NCBI GenBank assembly: GCA_964503685.1
Contig: CAZDAW010000013.1
Location: 1-49,349 of the forward strand
Source of the DNA: CAZDAW01 sp964503685
GTDB taxonomy: Bacteria; Chloroflexota; Anaerolineae; Anaerolineales; Anaerolineaceae
DNA: 49,349 nucleotides
Reading direction: 5' to 3'
Part shown: piece by piece, positions 32,842 to 41,343 of the stretch
Layout of the letters: each line of letters begins with the position of its first letter
Position numbering within the stretch: the first letter of the stretch is position 1
Program-made: the position numbers and the translations under genes
Notes under the pieces: generated by a model
Told to the model about the DNA's origin: nothing
Seen by the model: only the letters and a program-made list of their open reading frames with translations
The model's database searches: none

Positions 32842-34012
32842 AACGCTCTTTACTCATCTTTCAAGCGATAATTCTTTATCGCGCTTATCTGATCAGGAAG
32901 AGCAACCACTGGTCGAATTAAAAGATGTTTATAAGACATTTGTTACACCAGCTGGAAGTTTCACTGCTTTGAAGGGGATCAACCTTACTTTCAAAAGCGG
33001 TGAGTTCACCAGCATTGTGGGAAAGTCGGGCAGCGGGAAATCAACGTTGATTAACATGATTACCGGAATTGACAACCCGACATCGGGGAGCATTTTTGTT
33101 AAGGGTATTTTGATTCAGGGTATGAACGCCAGCGACCTGTCTGTATGGCGGGGACGTACGATGGGAATCGTTTTTCAATTCTTTCAGCTTTTGCCTATGC
33201 TGACTGTTTTGGAAAATGTTATGCTCCCGATGGATTTCTGTGAAATGTACGCGCCGGCAGAACGGGAGGAACGCGCTCGCTTTTTACTTAAGCTCGTTGA
33301 GTTAGAGGATTGCGCGGATATGATGCCTGCTGAGCTCTCTGGCGGCCAGCAGCAGTGCGCCGCAGTCGCCCGGGCGCTTGCCAACGATCCGCCCATTATT
33401 GTTGCTGATGAACCCACAGGCAACCTGGATTCTCGTACGGCGGAGGTTGTCTTTCAACTTTTACTAAATCTTGAAAAGCAGGGAAAGACCATCATTATGG
33501 TCACCCATGATAAGTATCTGGCGCAACGTACTGGCCGGATCGTTTTAATTTCGGATGGTGAGCTGGTAAATGAAACGGTTGCCAGAACGCTTTCGTGGTT
33601 GCCCCATGAACAGATGCTTTGGTTGACGCATCATTTAAAGCATAAAACTGTTGTATCCGGTGAGCGTTTATTCGAACAAAAAACTGATGCGATACCGCTT
33701 TGTTTGATTGAAAAAGGACAGGTCGAATTGGTATCTCGCACGGGCAAAGGTTTGGATACGGTGGTTAGGCGCCTTGGCGCCGGTGATTATTTCACAAATT
33801 TTGCTGAATCACTGGATAATCTGTTTTGGCGAGTTACGTCAGACGATGCATCAGATTTACTGTTTCTCGAGCAAACGGACTTTGATCAATGGGTAAAGCG
33901 ATACGGGGCGGCGAAGGAGGGGCTGATAAAGAATTTACCTGAAGGGACGGCTGAGATGGAACTTTCCTCTTCCCAAAATGCTATTCAAAAGAAGAGTGGG
34001 AAAAATGATTAG
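32834..34012 (+). CDS. ABC exporter ATPase fused to a cNMP-binding-like domain
   Basis: This 392-residue protein is a second LolD/MacB-type ATPase. It has Walker A VGKSGSGKSTLIN, signature LSGGQQQCAAVARAL (the usual Arg after QQQ is Cys), Walker B IIVADEPTG and H-loop MVTHDKYL. After about residue 250 follows a beta-rich extension with CLIEKGQVELVSR and RRLGAGDYFTNFAES, the jelly-roll of a cNMP-binding domain (CNBD). The phosphate-binding GELAL...RSA cassette is absent, so cyclic-nucleotide binding is doubtful. It overlaps the first ATPase by 8 nt and the permease by 8 nt. Fusion of a CNBD to a LolD-like ATPase is unusual and suggests regulation of the exporter by a bound ligand or by protein contact. 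Confidence 0.88.
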   Translation: MGKTLFTHLSSDNSLSRLSDQEEQPLVELKDVYKTFVTPAGSFTALKGINLTFKSGEFTSIVGKSGSGKSTLINMITGIDNPTSGSIFVKGILIQGMNASDLSVWRGRTMGIVFQFFQLLPMLTVLENVMLPMDFCEMYAPAEREERARFLLKLVELEDCADMMPAELSGGQQQCAAVARALANDPPIIVADEPTGNLDSRTAEVVFQLLLNLEKQGKTIIMVTHDKYLAQRTGRIVLISDGELVNETVARTLSWLPHEQMLWLTHHLKHKTVVSGERLFEQKTDAIPLCLIEKGQVELVSRTGKGLDTVVRRLGAGDYFTNFAESLDNLFWRVTSDDASDLLFLEQTDFDQWVKRYGAAKEGLIKNLPEGTAEMELSSSQNAIQKKSGKND

Positions 34013-36419
34013 GCCGCGCTGGCAAAAAGTTCTTTCGGATTTGTGGGGAAACAGAGTGCGCTCTCTTCTGGTGATCGCGTCGATCAGTGTGGGACTGTTT
34101 GCCGTGGGAATCATTGTCAAAATTTGGGTGGTGATTTCAGACGATATGAAATTCGGGTATGCGGCGACCAATCCTGCCAATATTCAGATTATTACTAATC
34201 CTTTCGATCAGGACCTGGTGGACCGGATAAAACACATCAATGGCGTCCATAATGTTGAAGGAATTTTCACTACGGATGCACGGGTGAAGACTGGGCCAGA
34301 TGAATGGTCGTCTATCAATCTGAAAGCCTATACCCATTTTGAAGAAATGCAGATTAATCAAGTGGAATTGATAGAAGGCGTCTGGCCGCCGAAGAAAGAC
34401 GAGATTGTAATTGATCGAAACAAATTGGAAGACCTTCATGCTGGCGTCGGAGATCGAATCGAGATTGAAGTTTCATCTGGCAAGTCGCATTCCTTTTTGA
34501 TTGTGGGGATCGTTCGCGATCAGACGATTGGAGCGAACAATATCGGCGGCGGCTTCTTCGTTGCGCCAATACAGGGCTATATTTCGAATAAGACATTGGC
34601 GCATCTGGGAGCGCCGGATGTATATAATCAGCTTTATGTTACGGTGACTGGCGATTCAACTGATCAGGAGCATATCAACCGGATTTCAGATAGCGTGCGC
34701 AAGGCGGTAGAAGACTCTGGCAGGCAGGTTTTGAATACTGTAAACCGGCGTTCGGATGATCACCCCAACAATACCTATGTCGATGCAATTGCGGGTGTAC
34801 TCTTGCTTTTGGGTTTATTTATTGTATTCCTGAGCGGTTTTCTGGTCACGAATACCATATCTGCGTTGCTAACACAGCAAATTCAGCAAATTGGCATTAT
34901 GAAAACGGTAGGTGCGCGCCGTTACCAGGTGATCAGTCTTTATATGATCATTCTCTTGATTTATGGTTTATTGGCCTGTGTGCTTGCTATTCCGTTGTCT
35001 GACCTGGCGGCAAACCGTATTCTCGAATATCTGGCTTTAAAGATTAACTTTTCCTTGCAGCGACACTGGCTGACGCCGTTAGCCGTCATTCTTCAGGTTT
35101 TAATCGCTTTATTGGTGCCGCAAATTGCCGGCTTTTCGCCCATTCTTCATGCTTCAAAAATCACAGTGCAGGAGGCCATCAGCGGTATTGGACAGGCTGA
35201 TGGAACCGGAAAGAAAAAGAGCTGGCTTGACAGAAAACTTACCAGGATTAAGGGCATTCCCCGGCCGTTGATTATTTCATTGCGAAACACTTTTCGTAAA
35301 AAAGGTCGATTAATTCTGACGCTGATAACCTTGAGCTTTGGCGGCGCAGTCTTTATCGCCACTTTCAATGTTCGTTCTTCGCTTGAGCAATATATTGCCC
35401 AGGTCAGCAAGTATTTTTTAGCTGATGTCAACCTGACCTTTGACCAGCCATATCGATTAAGCAAGATTGAGCAGGAATTGAGCCAGATTCCAGAGATCAG
35501 CCGGGTAGAGGGATGGGCGTCAGCTAATGCCGGGATGATATTGGAGGATGGTTCACTTGGCGAGAGTATTCATATCCTGGCTCCATCGGCAGGTAGTTTG
35601 CTAATAGAGCCGGTGATGATAACCGGTCGATGGATTGAGCCGGGCGACAGAAACGCAATTGTTCTCAGCGAAAGGTTTCTTTCCCAATTTCCAGATGTTC
35701 AGGTTGGGGATACGATTGAATTAAAAGTAAATGGTAAAGATACAAAATGGTATGTGGTTGGTTTCTTCCGGCTGGCCGGGAAGAGCGGCGGCTTTCTGGC
35801 TTACGCAAATTATGATTACCTTTCTGAAGTTAATGGGGAATATTATCAGGCGGTGACGTTCCGAATCGTTGCGCGCAAATCGGGATTATCAATTGATCAA
35901 CAGAAACAACTGGCGAGAAACATAGAAACTCGCCTAAAAGAAAGAGGGTATGATATTACCGATATAACTGCCGGTTCTTATCTGTTTACTTCGGCTTCTA
36001 AGGGCTTGAACGTTTTGACTGTCTTTTTGCTGATCATGGCTGTGTTGATTGCACTGGTTGGCAGTATCGGATTGGCAGGAACAATGGGGATGAATGTCAT
36101 GGAACGGACCCGAGAAATTGGCGTGATGCGTTCCATTGGCGCTTCGGACAAGGTATTATATCGGCTTGTACTGGTTGAGGGAATTATCATTGGTTTGATC
36201 AGTTGGGTTTTTAGCACTTTGCTGTCTTTTCCGATCAGTAAATTAATGTCTGATACGATCAATATGGCAATTTTTGATGCGACTTCGGGTTTCACATTTA
36301 CATTCTATGGTCTGGCAATCTGGCTGGTTGTGGTAGTTGTACTTTCGATATTGGCAAGTGTATTACCTGCTCGGAATGCGACCCGGCTCACGATTCGTGA
36401 AGTATTGGCTTATGAATGA
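34005..36419 (+). CDS. FtsX/MacB-like ABC permease with two extracytoplasmic domains
   Basis: This protein of about 804 residues has eight predicted TM segments in two modules. TM1 is near residue 20, followed by an extracytoplasmic MacB_PCD-like domain (about 50-265), then TM2-4 (about 255-370). TM5 is near residue 440, followed by a second extracytoplasmic domain, then TM6-8 at the end (VFLLIMAVLIALVGSIGLAG, LVEGIIIGLISWVFSTLL, YGLAIWLVVVVVLSIL). FtsX-like ERTREIGVMRSIGAS and TQQIQQIGIMKTVGAR motifs sit in each cytoplasmic loop. ATG 34005 overlaps the CNBD-ATPase stop. An ATG 27 nt upstream lacks an SD. This two-module form is used for lipoprotein/antimicrobial-peptide export in LolCDE/MacB relatives. 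It could work with the two ATPases as a heterodimer. Confidence 0.92.
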   Translation: MIRPRWQKVLSDLWGNRVRSLLVIASISVGLFAVGIIVKIWVVISDDMKFGYAATNPANIQIITNPFDQDLVDRIKHINGVHNVEGIFTTDARVKTGPDEWSSINLKAYTHFEEMQINQVELIEGVWPPKKDEIVIDRNKLEDLHAGVGDRIEIEVSSGKSHSFLIVGIVRDQTIGANNIGGGFFVAPIQGYISNKTLAHLGAPDVYNQLYVTVTGDSTDQEHINRISDSVRKAVEDSGRQVLNTVNRRSDDHPNNTYVDAIAGVLLLLGLFIVFLSGFLVTNTISALLTQQIQQIGIMKTVGARRYQVISLYMIILLIYGLLACVLAIPLSDLAANRILEYLALKINFSLQRHWLTPLAVILQVLIALLVPQIAGFSPILHASKITVQEAISGIGQADGTGKKKSWLDRKLTRIKGIPRPLIISLRNTFRKKGRLILTLITLSFGGAVFIATFNVRSSLEQYIAQVSKYFLADVNLTFDQPYRLSKIEQELSQIPEISRVEGWASANAGMILEDGSLGESIHILAPSAGSLLIEPVMITGRWIEPGDRNAIVLSERFLSQFPDVQVGDTIELKVNGKDTKWYVVGFFRLAGKSGGFLAYANYDYLSEVNGEYYQAVTFRIVARKSGLSIDQQKQLARNIETRLKERGYDITDITAGSYLFTSASKGLNVLTVFLLIMAVLIALVGSIGLAGTMGMNVMERTREIGVMRSIGASDKVLYRLVLVEGIIIGLISWVFSTLLSFPISKLMSDTINMAIFDATSGFTFTFYGLAIWLVVVVVLSILASVLPARNATRLTIREVLAYE

Positions 36420-36476
36420 AGAAAGAATTGCCGAGAATTTTGCGAATCGGGCAGAGGAAAATTTTCCAAAAGGCAC

Positions 36477-36505
36477 TTGACACAGAACGCATGTTCGTGT
36501 ATTAT
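36477..36505 (+). promoter_or_regulatory. Promoter of lexA
   Basis: TTGACA (36477-36482), exactly 17 nt, TATTAT (36500-36505). The LexA box lies inside the spacer. The leader of about 35-40 nt contains AGGAG (36535-36539). Confidence 0.75.
36485..36496. promoter_or_regulatory. LexA (SOS) box, Gram-positive type
   Basis: GAAC-GCAT-GTTC at 36485-36496, flanked A/G. It matches the GAAC-N4-GTTC dyad known for Bacillus/actinobacterial LexA and sits between -35 and -10 of lexA, so the gene is probably autorepressed. Confidence 0.82.
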
Positions 36506-36548
36506 ATTATTAGCACAAATGAGCGATAATTCTCAGGAGTAAATAATT

Positions 36549-37271
36549 ATGGTCAGACGAAATAAAGGCTTAAGTGAGCGACATAATAAAATAATTGAAC
36601 TCCTTGAGAAATACCAGGAGCATCAAAAATATCCATCTATCCGGGAAATCTGTGAGGAGACGGGAATTTCTTCCACTTCGGTTGTTAACTATTATCTTGA
36701 CCAATTGGAACAATGGGGATACATCGAGCGAGATCGACGGATTTCCCGCGGTGTTCGTCTTATAAAGACCATGGAGGGTACATCTCAAACTGATAAACTT
36801 GTGAATGCCGCTCAACGCGTATCGAATGCTCTTGATGAGCTCTTCCATATTCCTTTGATGGGCCGGATTGTAGCCAGTGAACCTGTGCCTGTACCGCCAT
36901 CCGATTTCGACTATTTTGACTCTGAAAGTGGCATTGATATTGCACGAAGTTTACTTCCGAGCCGTGAAAAAGCTTCAGAATTGTACGCGCTAGAGGTGCA
37001 AGGAGAATCAATGATCGACGCTATGGTCAATGATGGCGATATTGTCATTATGAAACGCACTCAGGAAGCTCATAATGGCGAAATGGTCGCCGTTTGGTTG
37101 CGTGACAGAGATGAAACCACGTTGAAGTATTTTTATCTGGAAAATGATCGTGTTCGGTTGCAGCCAGCGAATCCGACGATGAAACCAATCTACATAGAGG
37201 ATCCAAGCATCGTTCAAATTCAGGGTAAAGTGGTTATGGTTATTCGTAAAATCGATACTGTGGCTGCTTAG
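36549..37271 (+). CDS. lexA: LexA-family SOS repressor
   Basis: This 240-residue repressor has an N-terminal winged helix (YPSIREICEETGISSTSVVNYYLDQL split near residues 28-52) and an S24-peptidase-like C-domain. The active dyad is Ser154 (EVQGESMID) and Lys193 (ETTLKYF). The expected cleavage bond lies in GRIVASEPVP (Ala109-Ser110), where most LexA proteins have Ala-Gly. About ten residues are inserted between this bond and the Ser, relative to E. coli. A LexA box in its own promoter supports a functional repressor. SD AGGAG is near the ATG. The SOS response would release it by RecA-stimulated self-cleavage, if the Ala-Ser bond is cut. Confidence 0.93.
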   Translation: MVRRNKGLSERHNKIIELLEKYQEHQKYPSIREICEETGISSTSVVNYYLDQLEQWGYIERDRRISRGVRLIKTMEGTSQTDKLVNAAQRVSNALDELFHIPLMGRIVASEPVPVPPSDFDYFDSESGIDIARSLLPSREKASELYALEVQGESMIDAMVNDGDIVIMKRTQEAHNGEMVAVWLRDRDETTLKYFYLENDRVRLQPANPTMKPIYIEDPSIVQIQGKVVMVIRKIDTVAA

Positions 37272-37305
37272 ATCGCTCCAATTTTGTTTTGAGGTAGATA
37301 AATAA

Positions 37306-37334
37306 TTAAATAATCTGGCAAGTCGGGGTAAAAT
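37306..37334 (+). promoter_or_regulatory. Promoter of the BMP-type lipoprotein gene, apparently leaderless
   Basis: TAAAAT (37329-37334) lies 7 nt before the ATG at 37342. A weak TTAAAT sits 17 nt upstream (37306-37311). No SD is present. Confidence 0.5.
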
Positions 37335-37341
37335 AGTTGCC

Positions 37342-38391
37342 ATGCGAATCAAAAGCTCAAATACAATATTTCGAGTATTAAAATGGTTATTGCTTTTCAG
37401 TATGGCGTTGGCAGCGTGTAATTCGTTAACGCCAACTGATCCGACAGTCACTGCGACTGCCTTGCCGACTGATACACCTGTACCTGCACCGACTATTACA
37501 CCGACCCCCTTGCCTTCAGGTGTTGTCCTTATCTCTTCCGATCAAGCGAATTCAGAGTTGGCAAAACAATACCAGCTGATCCTGGCCGAATTGGCGCAAC
37601 AATCGAATTTAACTTTTGAAGTCAGAGACTCATTATTCCCTGAGATGGTAACGCCTGAATTGAAAGTGGTTGTAGCGTTGCCGCCAGATCCAGGCCTGTC
37701 GGCGTTGGTCGCGGCAGCTCCGCAGACACAATTTGTAGCTATTGACATCGCTGGATTGCAACCGGCTTCAAACCTTACAGTGATTGGATCAGGTGAAACA
37801 GGACACCAGGTAACGGGTTTTGTAGCTGGTTATCTGGCTGCCATGGTGACGCCGGGTTGGCGGATTGGTGTGATCAGTCAGGCAACTGCAGAAGGGCAAG
37901 CCATTCGTGATGGTTTTATCAATGGCGCACATTTCTATTGCGGGTTATGCCGGGATGATTTTCCCCCATATAATTACTACCCTGTTAATATTGAGATTCT
38001 TCCTTCAAGCGATGAAGCAGATTGGCAAAATGCGCTTCAGACGCTTGTCAGCCAAAATGTAACGACGGTGTTTCTTCCTGCAGATGTTAACTTTTCGATC
38101 TTGTTGCCTTATTTGGCGCAGGCGGAATTAAATTATATTGGCGAGAAATCTCCTCCTCAAGAATTGGCGCCACGTTGGGTAGCAACAATTTCATCAGACC
38201 CAATTCAAATTGTGAGAGATAGCTGGTCGGAAATTGTGACCGGGCAAAGCGCCGGTAAAAGTTTTCCGGTTCTACGGTTAGTCGATGTAAATTCTGTTTT
38301 GTTGAGCCCAGGGAAAGAAGCATTGGTAAACAATTTATTGACAAATATTGCTGCTGGTGAGGTAAATGTTGGCAGTGTTCAAGGCCAATAG
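37342..38391 (+). CDS. BMP-family (basic membrane protein-like) substrate-binding lipoprotein
   Basis: This 349-residue exported lipoprotein has signal LLLFSMALAAC with lipobox Cys26, then a Pro/Thr-rich linker of about 30 residues. A Rossmann-like two-lobe domain follows with VVLISSDQANSEL and the characteristic GSGETGHQVTGFVAGYLAAM, RIGVISQATAEGQAIRDGF, and a C-terminal VTGQSAGKSFPV. This is the BMP/Med family, whose members bind nucleosides or act as signalling/receptor lipoproteins. No transporter genes are next to it. It has its own leaderless-type promoter between lexA and the convergent sugar transferase gene. The bound ligand is unknown. Confidence 0.85.
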   Translation: MRIKSSNTIFRVLKWLLLFSMALAACNSLTPTDPTVTATALPTDTPVPAPTITPTPLPSGVVLISSDQANSELAKQYQLILAELAQQSNLTFEVRDSLFPEMVTPELKVVVALPPDPGLSALVAAAPQTQFVAIDIAGLQPASNLTVIGSGETGHQVTGFVAGYLAAMVTPGWRIGVISQATAEGQAIRDGFINGAHFYCGLCRDDFPPYNYYPVNIEILPSSDEADWQNALQTLVSQNVTTVFLPADVNFSILLPYLAQAELNYIGEKSPPQELAPRWVATISSDPIQIVRDSWSEIVTGQSAGKSFPVLRLVDVNSVLLSPGKEALVNNLLTNIAAGEVNVGSVQGQ

Positions 38392-38415
38392 ATTTCCTCT
38401 CTTGACTGGCCTGAA
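38378..38415. terminator. Possible bidirectional terminator hairpin
   Basis: TTCAAGGCCA (38378-38387) pairs with TGGCCTGAA (38407-38415) with one bulged A and a 19-nt loop. It lies between convergent genes. There is no clear U-tract, so support is weak. Confidence 0.3.
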
Positions 38416-38418
38416 ATA

Positions 38419-39078
38419 TCAAGACTGATTTTTGAGGTGTGAATTTTTAGCTTTCTTCGCGCCGGTAAACTCAGTAGCTGTGATATAACCCGGTTGAGAA
38501 ATTCCCTCTCGGCGGATAACTTTAAACACCGTCAGAAATATTATTTTTATATCCAGACCCAATGACCAGTGGTCAACGTACCAAACATCCAGTTTGAATT
38601 TATCTTCCCAGGATAAAATGTTACGTCCATTAATCTGCGCCCAACCGGTGAGACCTGGCAGCACGTCATGACGGCGGGCCTGTTCAGGTGTGTATCGGGC
38701 CAGGTACTGCATCAACAACGGTCGCGGACCAACGAGACTCATTTCACCGCGGAGGATATTGAATAGTTCGGGTAATTCATCCAGGCTCATGGAGCGTAAA
38801 AAATGACCGATTTTTGTTATGCGCATTTCATCCGGGAGCAAATTCCCTTCAGCGTCTTTTTTGTCAGTCATTGTACGGAATTTATAGATATAAAATGGCC
38901 GGCCTTTATGACCAGGTCGTTTCTGTTTAAAAATGATCGGAGAACCCTGGCTTAAAAATAGAATCAAACTGATAAGTCCCAAAATGGGAGAAAGCAGGAT
39001 TATCCCCAGAATCGTCATACATAAATCAAAGACTCGTTTTGAAAGGGGGATTTCTGGAGGAAACAGGATAAATGCCAT
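38419..39078 (-). CDS. Bacterial sugar transferase (undecaprenyl-phosphate phosphoglycosyltransferase, short form)
   Basis: This 219-residue monotopic phosphoglycosyltransferase has one N-terminal hydrophobic/re-entrant segment (ILLSPILGLISLILFL). The catalytic domain has the QKRPGHKG..F.IYKFRTM motif, then TKIGHFLRSMSLDELPELFNIL and GEMSLVGPRPLL. The DE and PRP elements are present. Short PglC-like forms lack the N-terminal 4-TM domain. The reaction transfers a sugar-1-phosphate to undecaprenyl phosphate, the first step of capsule or O-antigen-like glycan synthesis. It may initiate the wecBC-dependent glycan, although that operon lies about 11 kb away. A TACAAT box is 6 nt before the ATG, with no SD. 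Confidence 0.92.
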   Translation of the reverse strand: MAFILFPPEIPLSKRVFDLCMTILGIILLSPILGLISLILFLSQGSPIIFKQKRPGHKGRPFYIYKFRTMTDKKDAEGNLLPDEMRITKIGHFLRSMSLDELPELFNILRGEMSLVGPRPLLMQYLARYTPEQARRHDVLPGLTGWAQINGRNILSWEDKFKLDVWYVDHWSLGLDIKIIFLTVFKVIRREGISQPGYITATEFTGAKKAKNSHLKNQS

Positions 39079-39128
39079 GATTGTATTGTATCAAATAGCA
39101 AATTTCTGAATAAACAAGATTGAGATAT

Positions 39129-40037
39129 TCAGTTTTTTATTTCAACTTTTCCCCCGGTCTCGGTGACTCGTAGAATAAAACTGCGCGCTGTTAAACCTGC
39201 GTTCATGAAAGCAGCAACCATTGACCGGGCTATATCATCTGCATTTGAGCGGGAAAATGCAGCGATGCTCGGCCCAGCGCCTGATATGGCTACTGCTGCT
39301 GCGCCTGCCTGTTGCGCGGCTTTTACACATTCCTCAGCGCCCGGAATTAATTTTAAGCGATACGGCTGGTGCAGCCGGTCAACCATAGATTTTTCCAGGA
39401 GTTGCAGATCGCCGACACGGAGCGCCTCGATAACCAGCGATGTATGGCTGATATTGTATACTGCATCTGTAAACGACACCTGGGCGGGAAGGGCAGCGCG
39501 AGCTGTTTTAGTGGGTAAATTGACCTTAGGCAAGGCAATGATGATATCAATTGGAGCAACCGGATAACGACGGGTGATGATTTGGTCGCCATCATTTGCC
39601 ACCAGGATCAAACCGCCATATAAGGCAGCGGTGACATTATCTGGATGTCCCTCAAATTTAATGGCAAATTTTAGTATCTCTTCTTGGGTGAGAGGAAAAT
39701 CTAACAGGGCATTTGCGCCCAATAACCCGGTTAAAACGGCAGCTGCACTTGATCCCAGTCCTGAGCCCAGGGGAATATGATTTTTACAATGTATTGTCAA
39801 ACCATCTGGCGATGATCGATTAAGCTTTTTGAATAAACTGATTGCAGTGCTGGCCACCAGATTCTTTGAATCGACGGGCAGGCGGTCTTTCCCCTCGCCA
39901 TTGATTTCCAAACGAATAGCATTGCCCTCAAGAGAGAATGTTGCTTCGTTCCATAGATCAAGCGCCAGTCCTAGGCAATCAAATCCCGGGCCGAGGTTGG
40001 CGGTCGTAGCAGGTACACGGACTGTAACAACTGTCAT
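39129..40037 (-). CDS. thrB: Homoserine kinase
   Basis: This 302-residue GHMP kinase phosphorylates homoserine in threonine synthesis. It has VRVPATTANLGPGFDCLGLAL, the phosphate loop HIPLGSGLGSSAAAVLTG, the FEGHPDNVTAALYGG motif, and the C-terminal AAVAISGAGPSIAAF. It starts 3 nt after the thrC stop and is therefore coupled to it. There is no odd residue and the length is normal. Confidence 0.96.
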   Translation of the reverse strand: MTVVTVRVPATTANLGPGFDCLGLALDLWNEATFSLEGNAIRLEINGEGKDRLPVDSKNLVASTAISLFKKLNRSSPDGLTIHCKNHIPLGSGLGSSAAAVLTGLLGANALLDFPLTQEEILKFAIKFEGHPDNVTAALYGGLILVANDGDQIITRRYPVAPIDIIIALPKVNLPTKTARAALPAQVSFTDAVYNISHTSLVIEALRVGDLQLLEKSMVDRLHQPYRLKLIPGAEECVKAAQQAGAAAVAISGAGPSIAAFSRSNADDIARSMVAAFMNAGLTARSFILRVTETGGKVEIKN

Positions 40038-40040
40038 TAG

Positions 40041-41111
40041 TTATGACGATCTTTCTTTGTTGCCTATTATAGCGTTCTCAAGCGTCTTAAATTCGGGCGC
40101 CAGTATTAATGGCTTGAACATTTTATTCGTGATGATATCGGGATCTTTCATACCATGACCTGTGCAAATGGCAACGATTCGCTTACCCTGCGGCTTAAAC
40201 TTTCCAAGGTTAATTTCATGGGCGAGGCCAGCCAGGCCAGCCGCAGAAGCCGGTTCTACCCAAATACCATTTGAGGCCAATCGACGCTGCATACTCAGTA
40301 TTTCATCGTCGGTGACAGCGATAATTCGGCCCCGCGACTCTTCAGCCGCAACGAGGGCCTGTTCGCCGCGCGCCGGGCGTCCGATACGAATCGCCGTTGC
40401 GACAGTTTCAGGATGATCGACGGGATATCCTAACACCAGTGGGGCTGCTCCGCTTGCCTGAACCCCTAATATTTGCGGGAGGCCGCTTTTTTTTAGTTGA
40501 TGATATTGTTTGAAACCCATCCAGTATGCGGTGATATTGCCAGCATTACCAACGGGCAAGCAGAGCCAATCAGGCGCATCACCCAGAACATCACAGATTT
40601 CGAAGGCGGCGGTTTTTTGTCCTTCTAGACGATATGGATTTAAAGAGTTAACCAAAGCAATAGGATGCTTGTTGGTGATCTCGACCACCAGACGCATGGC
40701 GTCATCAAACGAACCTTTGATCTGAATTACTTCTGCGCCATAGGCAACGGCCCCGGCAAGTTTGCCTGCGGCAACTTTTCCTTCAGGGATGATGACGATT
40801 GACCTCAGACCGGCCCTTGCAGCATACGCCGCAGCCGAAGCTGCGGTGTTGCCTGTCGAAGCGCAGATAACTGCCTTCGCTCCGCGACCGACCGCTTCGC
40901 TGATTGCAACGGTCATGCCACGGTCCTTGAAAGAACCGGTTGGATTCATTCCTTCAAACTTGACGTATAGTTCAAAATCCCCACCTAACTCTTCTGCCAG
41001 ATGCGGCGCTGGAATAAGCGGTGTATTCCCTTCGAATAAAGTGATTGGAATAAGATGCGATGGGACATCTAAATAGTCCCCATAACGTGCGATGACACCT
41101 TCGTAGGGCAT
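40041..41111 (-). CDS. thrC: Threonine synthase
   Basis: This 356-residue PLP enzyme converts O-phosphohomoserine to threonine. The PLP Lys is in NPTGSFKDRGMT, and phosphate contacts in STGNTAASAAAYAARAG. The substrate-side LPVGNAGNITAYW and the late ICTGHGMKDPD also match. A TTG-started frame 48 nt upstream exists, but ATG 41111 has GGAGAAAAT before it and begins the conserved MPYEGVIARYG, so it was chosen. It is followed by thrB after 3 nt. A short-form (plant/archaeal-like) threonine synthase is indicated by length and motifs. Confidence 0.95.
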   Translation of the reverse strand: MPYEGVIARYGDYLDVPSHLIPITLFEGNTPLIPAPHLAEELGGDFELYVKFEGMNPTGSFKDRGMTVAISEAVGRGAKAVICASTGNTAASAAAYAARAGLRSIVIIPEGKVAAGKLAGAVAYGAEVIQIKGSFDDAMRLVVEITNKHPIALVNSLNPYRLEGQKTAAFEICDVLGDAPDWLCLPVGNAGNITAYWMGFKQYHQLKKSGLPQILGVQASGAAPLVLGYPVDHPETVATAIRIGRPARGEQALVAAEESRGRIIAVTDDEILSMQRRLASNGIWVEPASAAGLAGLAHEINLGKFKPQGKRIVAICTGHGMKDPDIITNKMFKPLILAPEFKTLENAIIGNKERSS

Positions 41112-41269
41112 ATTTTCTCCATATCTTTCAATATGATTAGCAACATGATTGTAACACAATGTCCTATTTTACCGACCTCATCCAGACTTGTTCAGGGGTC
41201 AAAATATCTGTAAAATACAGTATATTATTAAATAATGTGAGTTCGCGATCAAGAAAAATACCTGTTTTT

Positions 41270-41304
41270 GTCGCTGCGAGTCCTTTTTGAGACGAAGCAG
41301 TCTC
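41270..41304. repeat. Degenerate intergenic palindromic repeat
   Basis: Read on the minus strand it runs GAGACTGCTTCGTC ... GGACTCGCAGCGAC. It resembles the widely scattered repeats of shape GATTGCTTCGTC ... CTCGCAATGAC known from many bacterial genomes (memory-based). It contains GAGAC-N6-GTCTC. Only one copy was seen in this window. Confidence 0.35.
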
Positions 41305-41326
41305 TTTTATTTCTTGAAAGATATCA

Positions 41327-41343
41327 CTTACCCTTTGGGTAAG
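41327..41343. other. Perfect 7-bp hairpin CTTACCC/GGGTAAG
   Basis: The stem is CTTACCC (41327-41333) and GGGTAAG (41337-41343) with a TTT loop. It has no U-tract to call a terminator; a role in the leader of either flanking gene is unknown. Confidence 0.45.
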
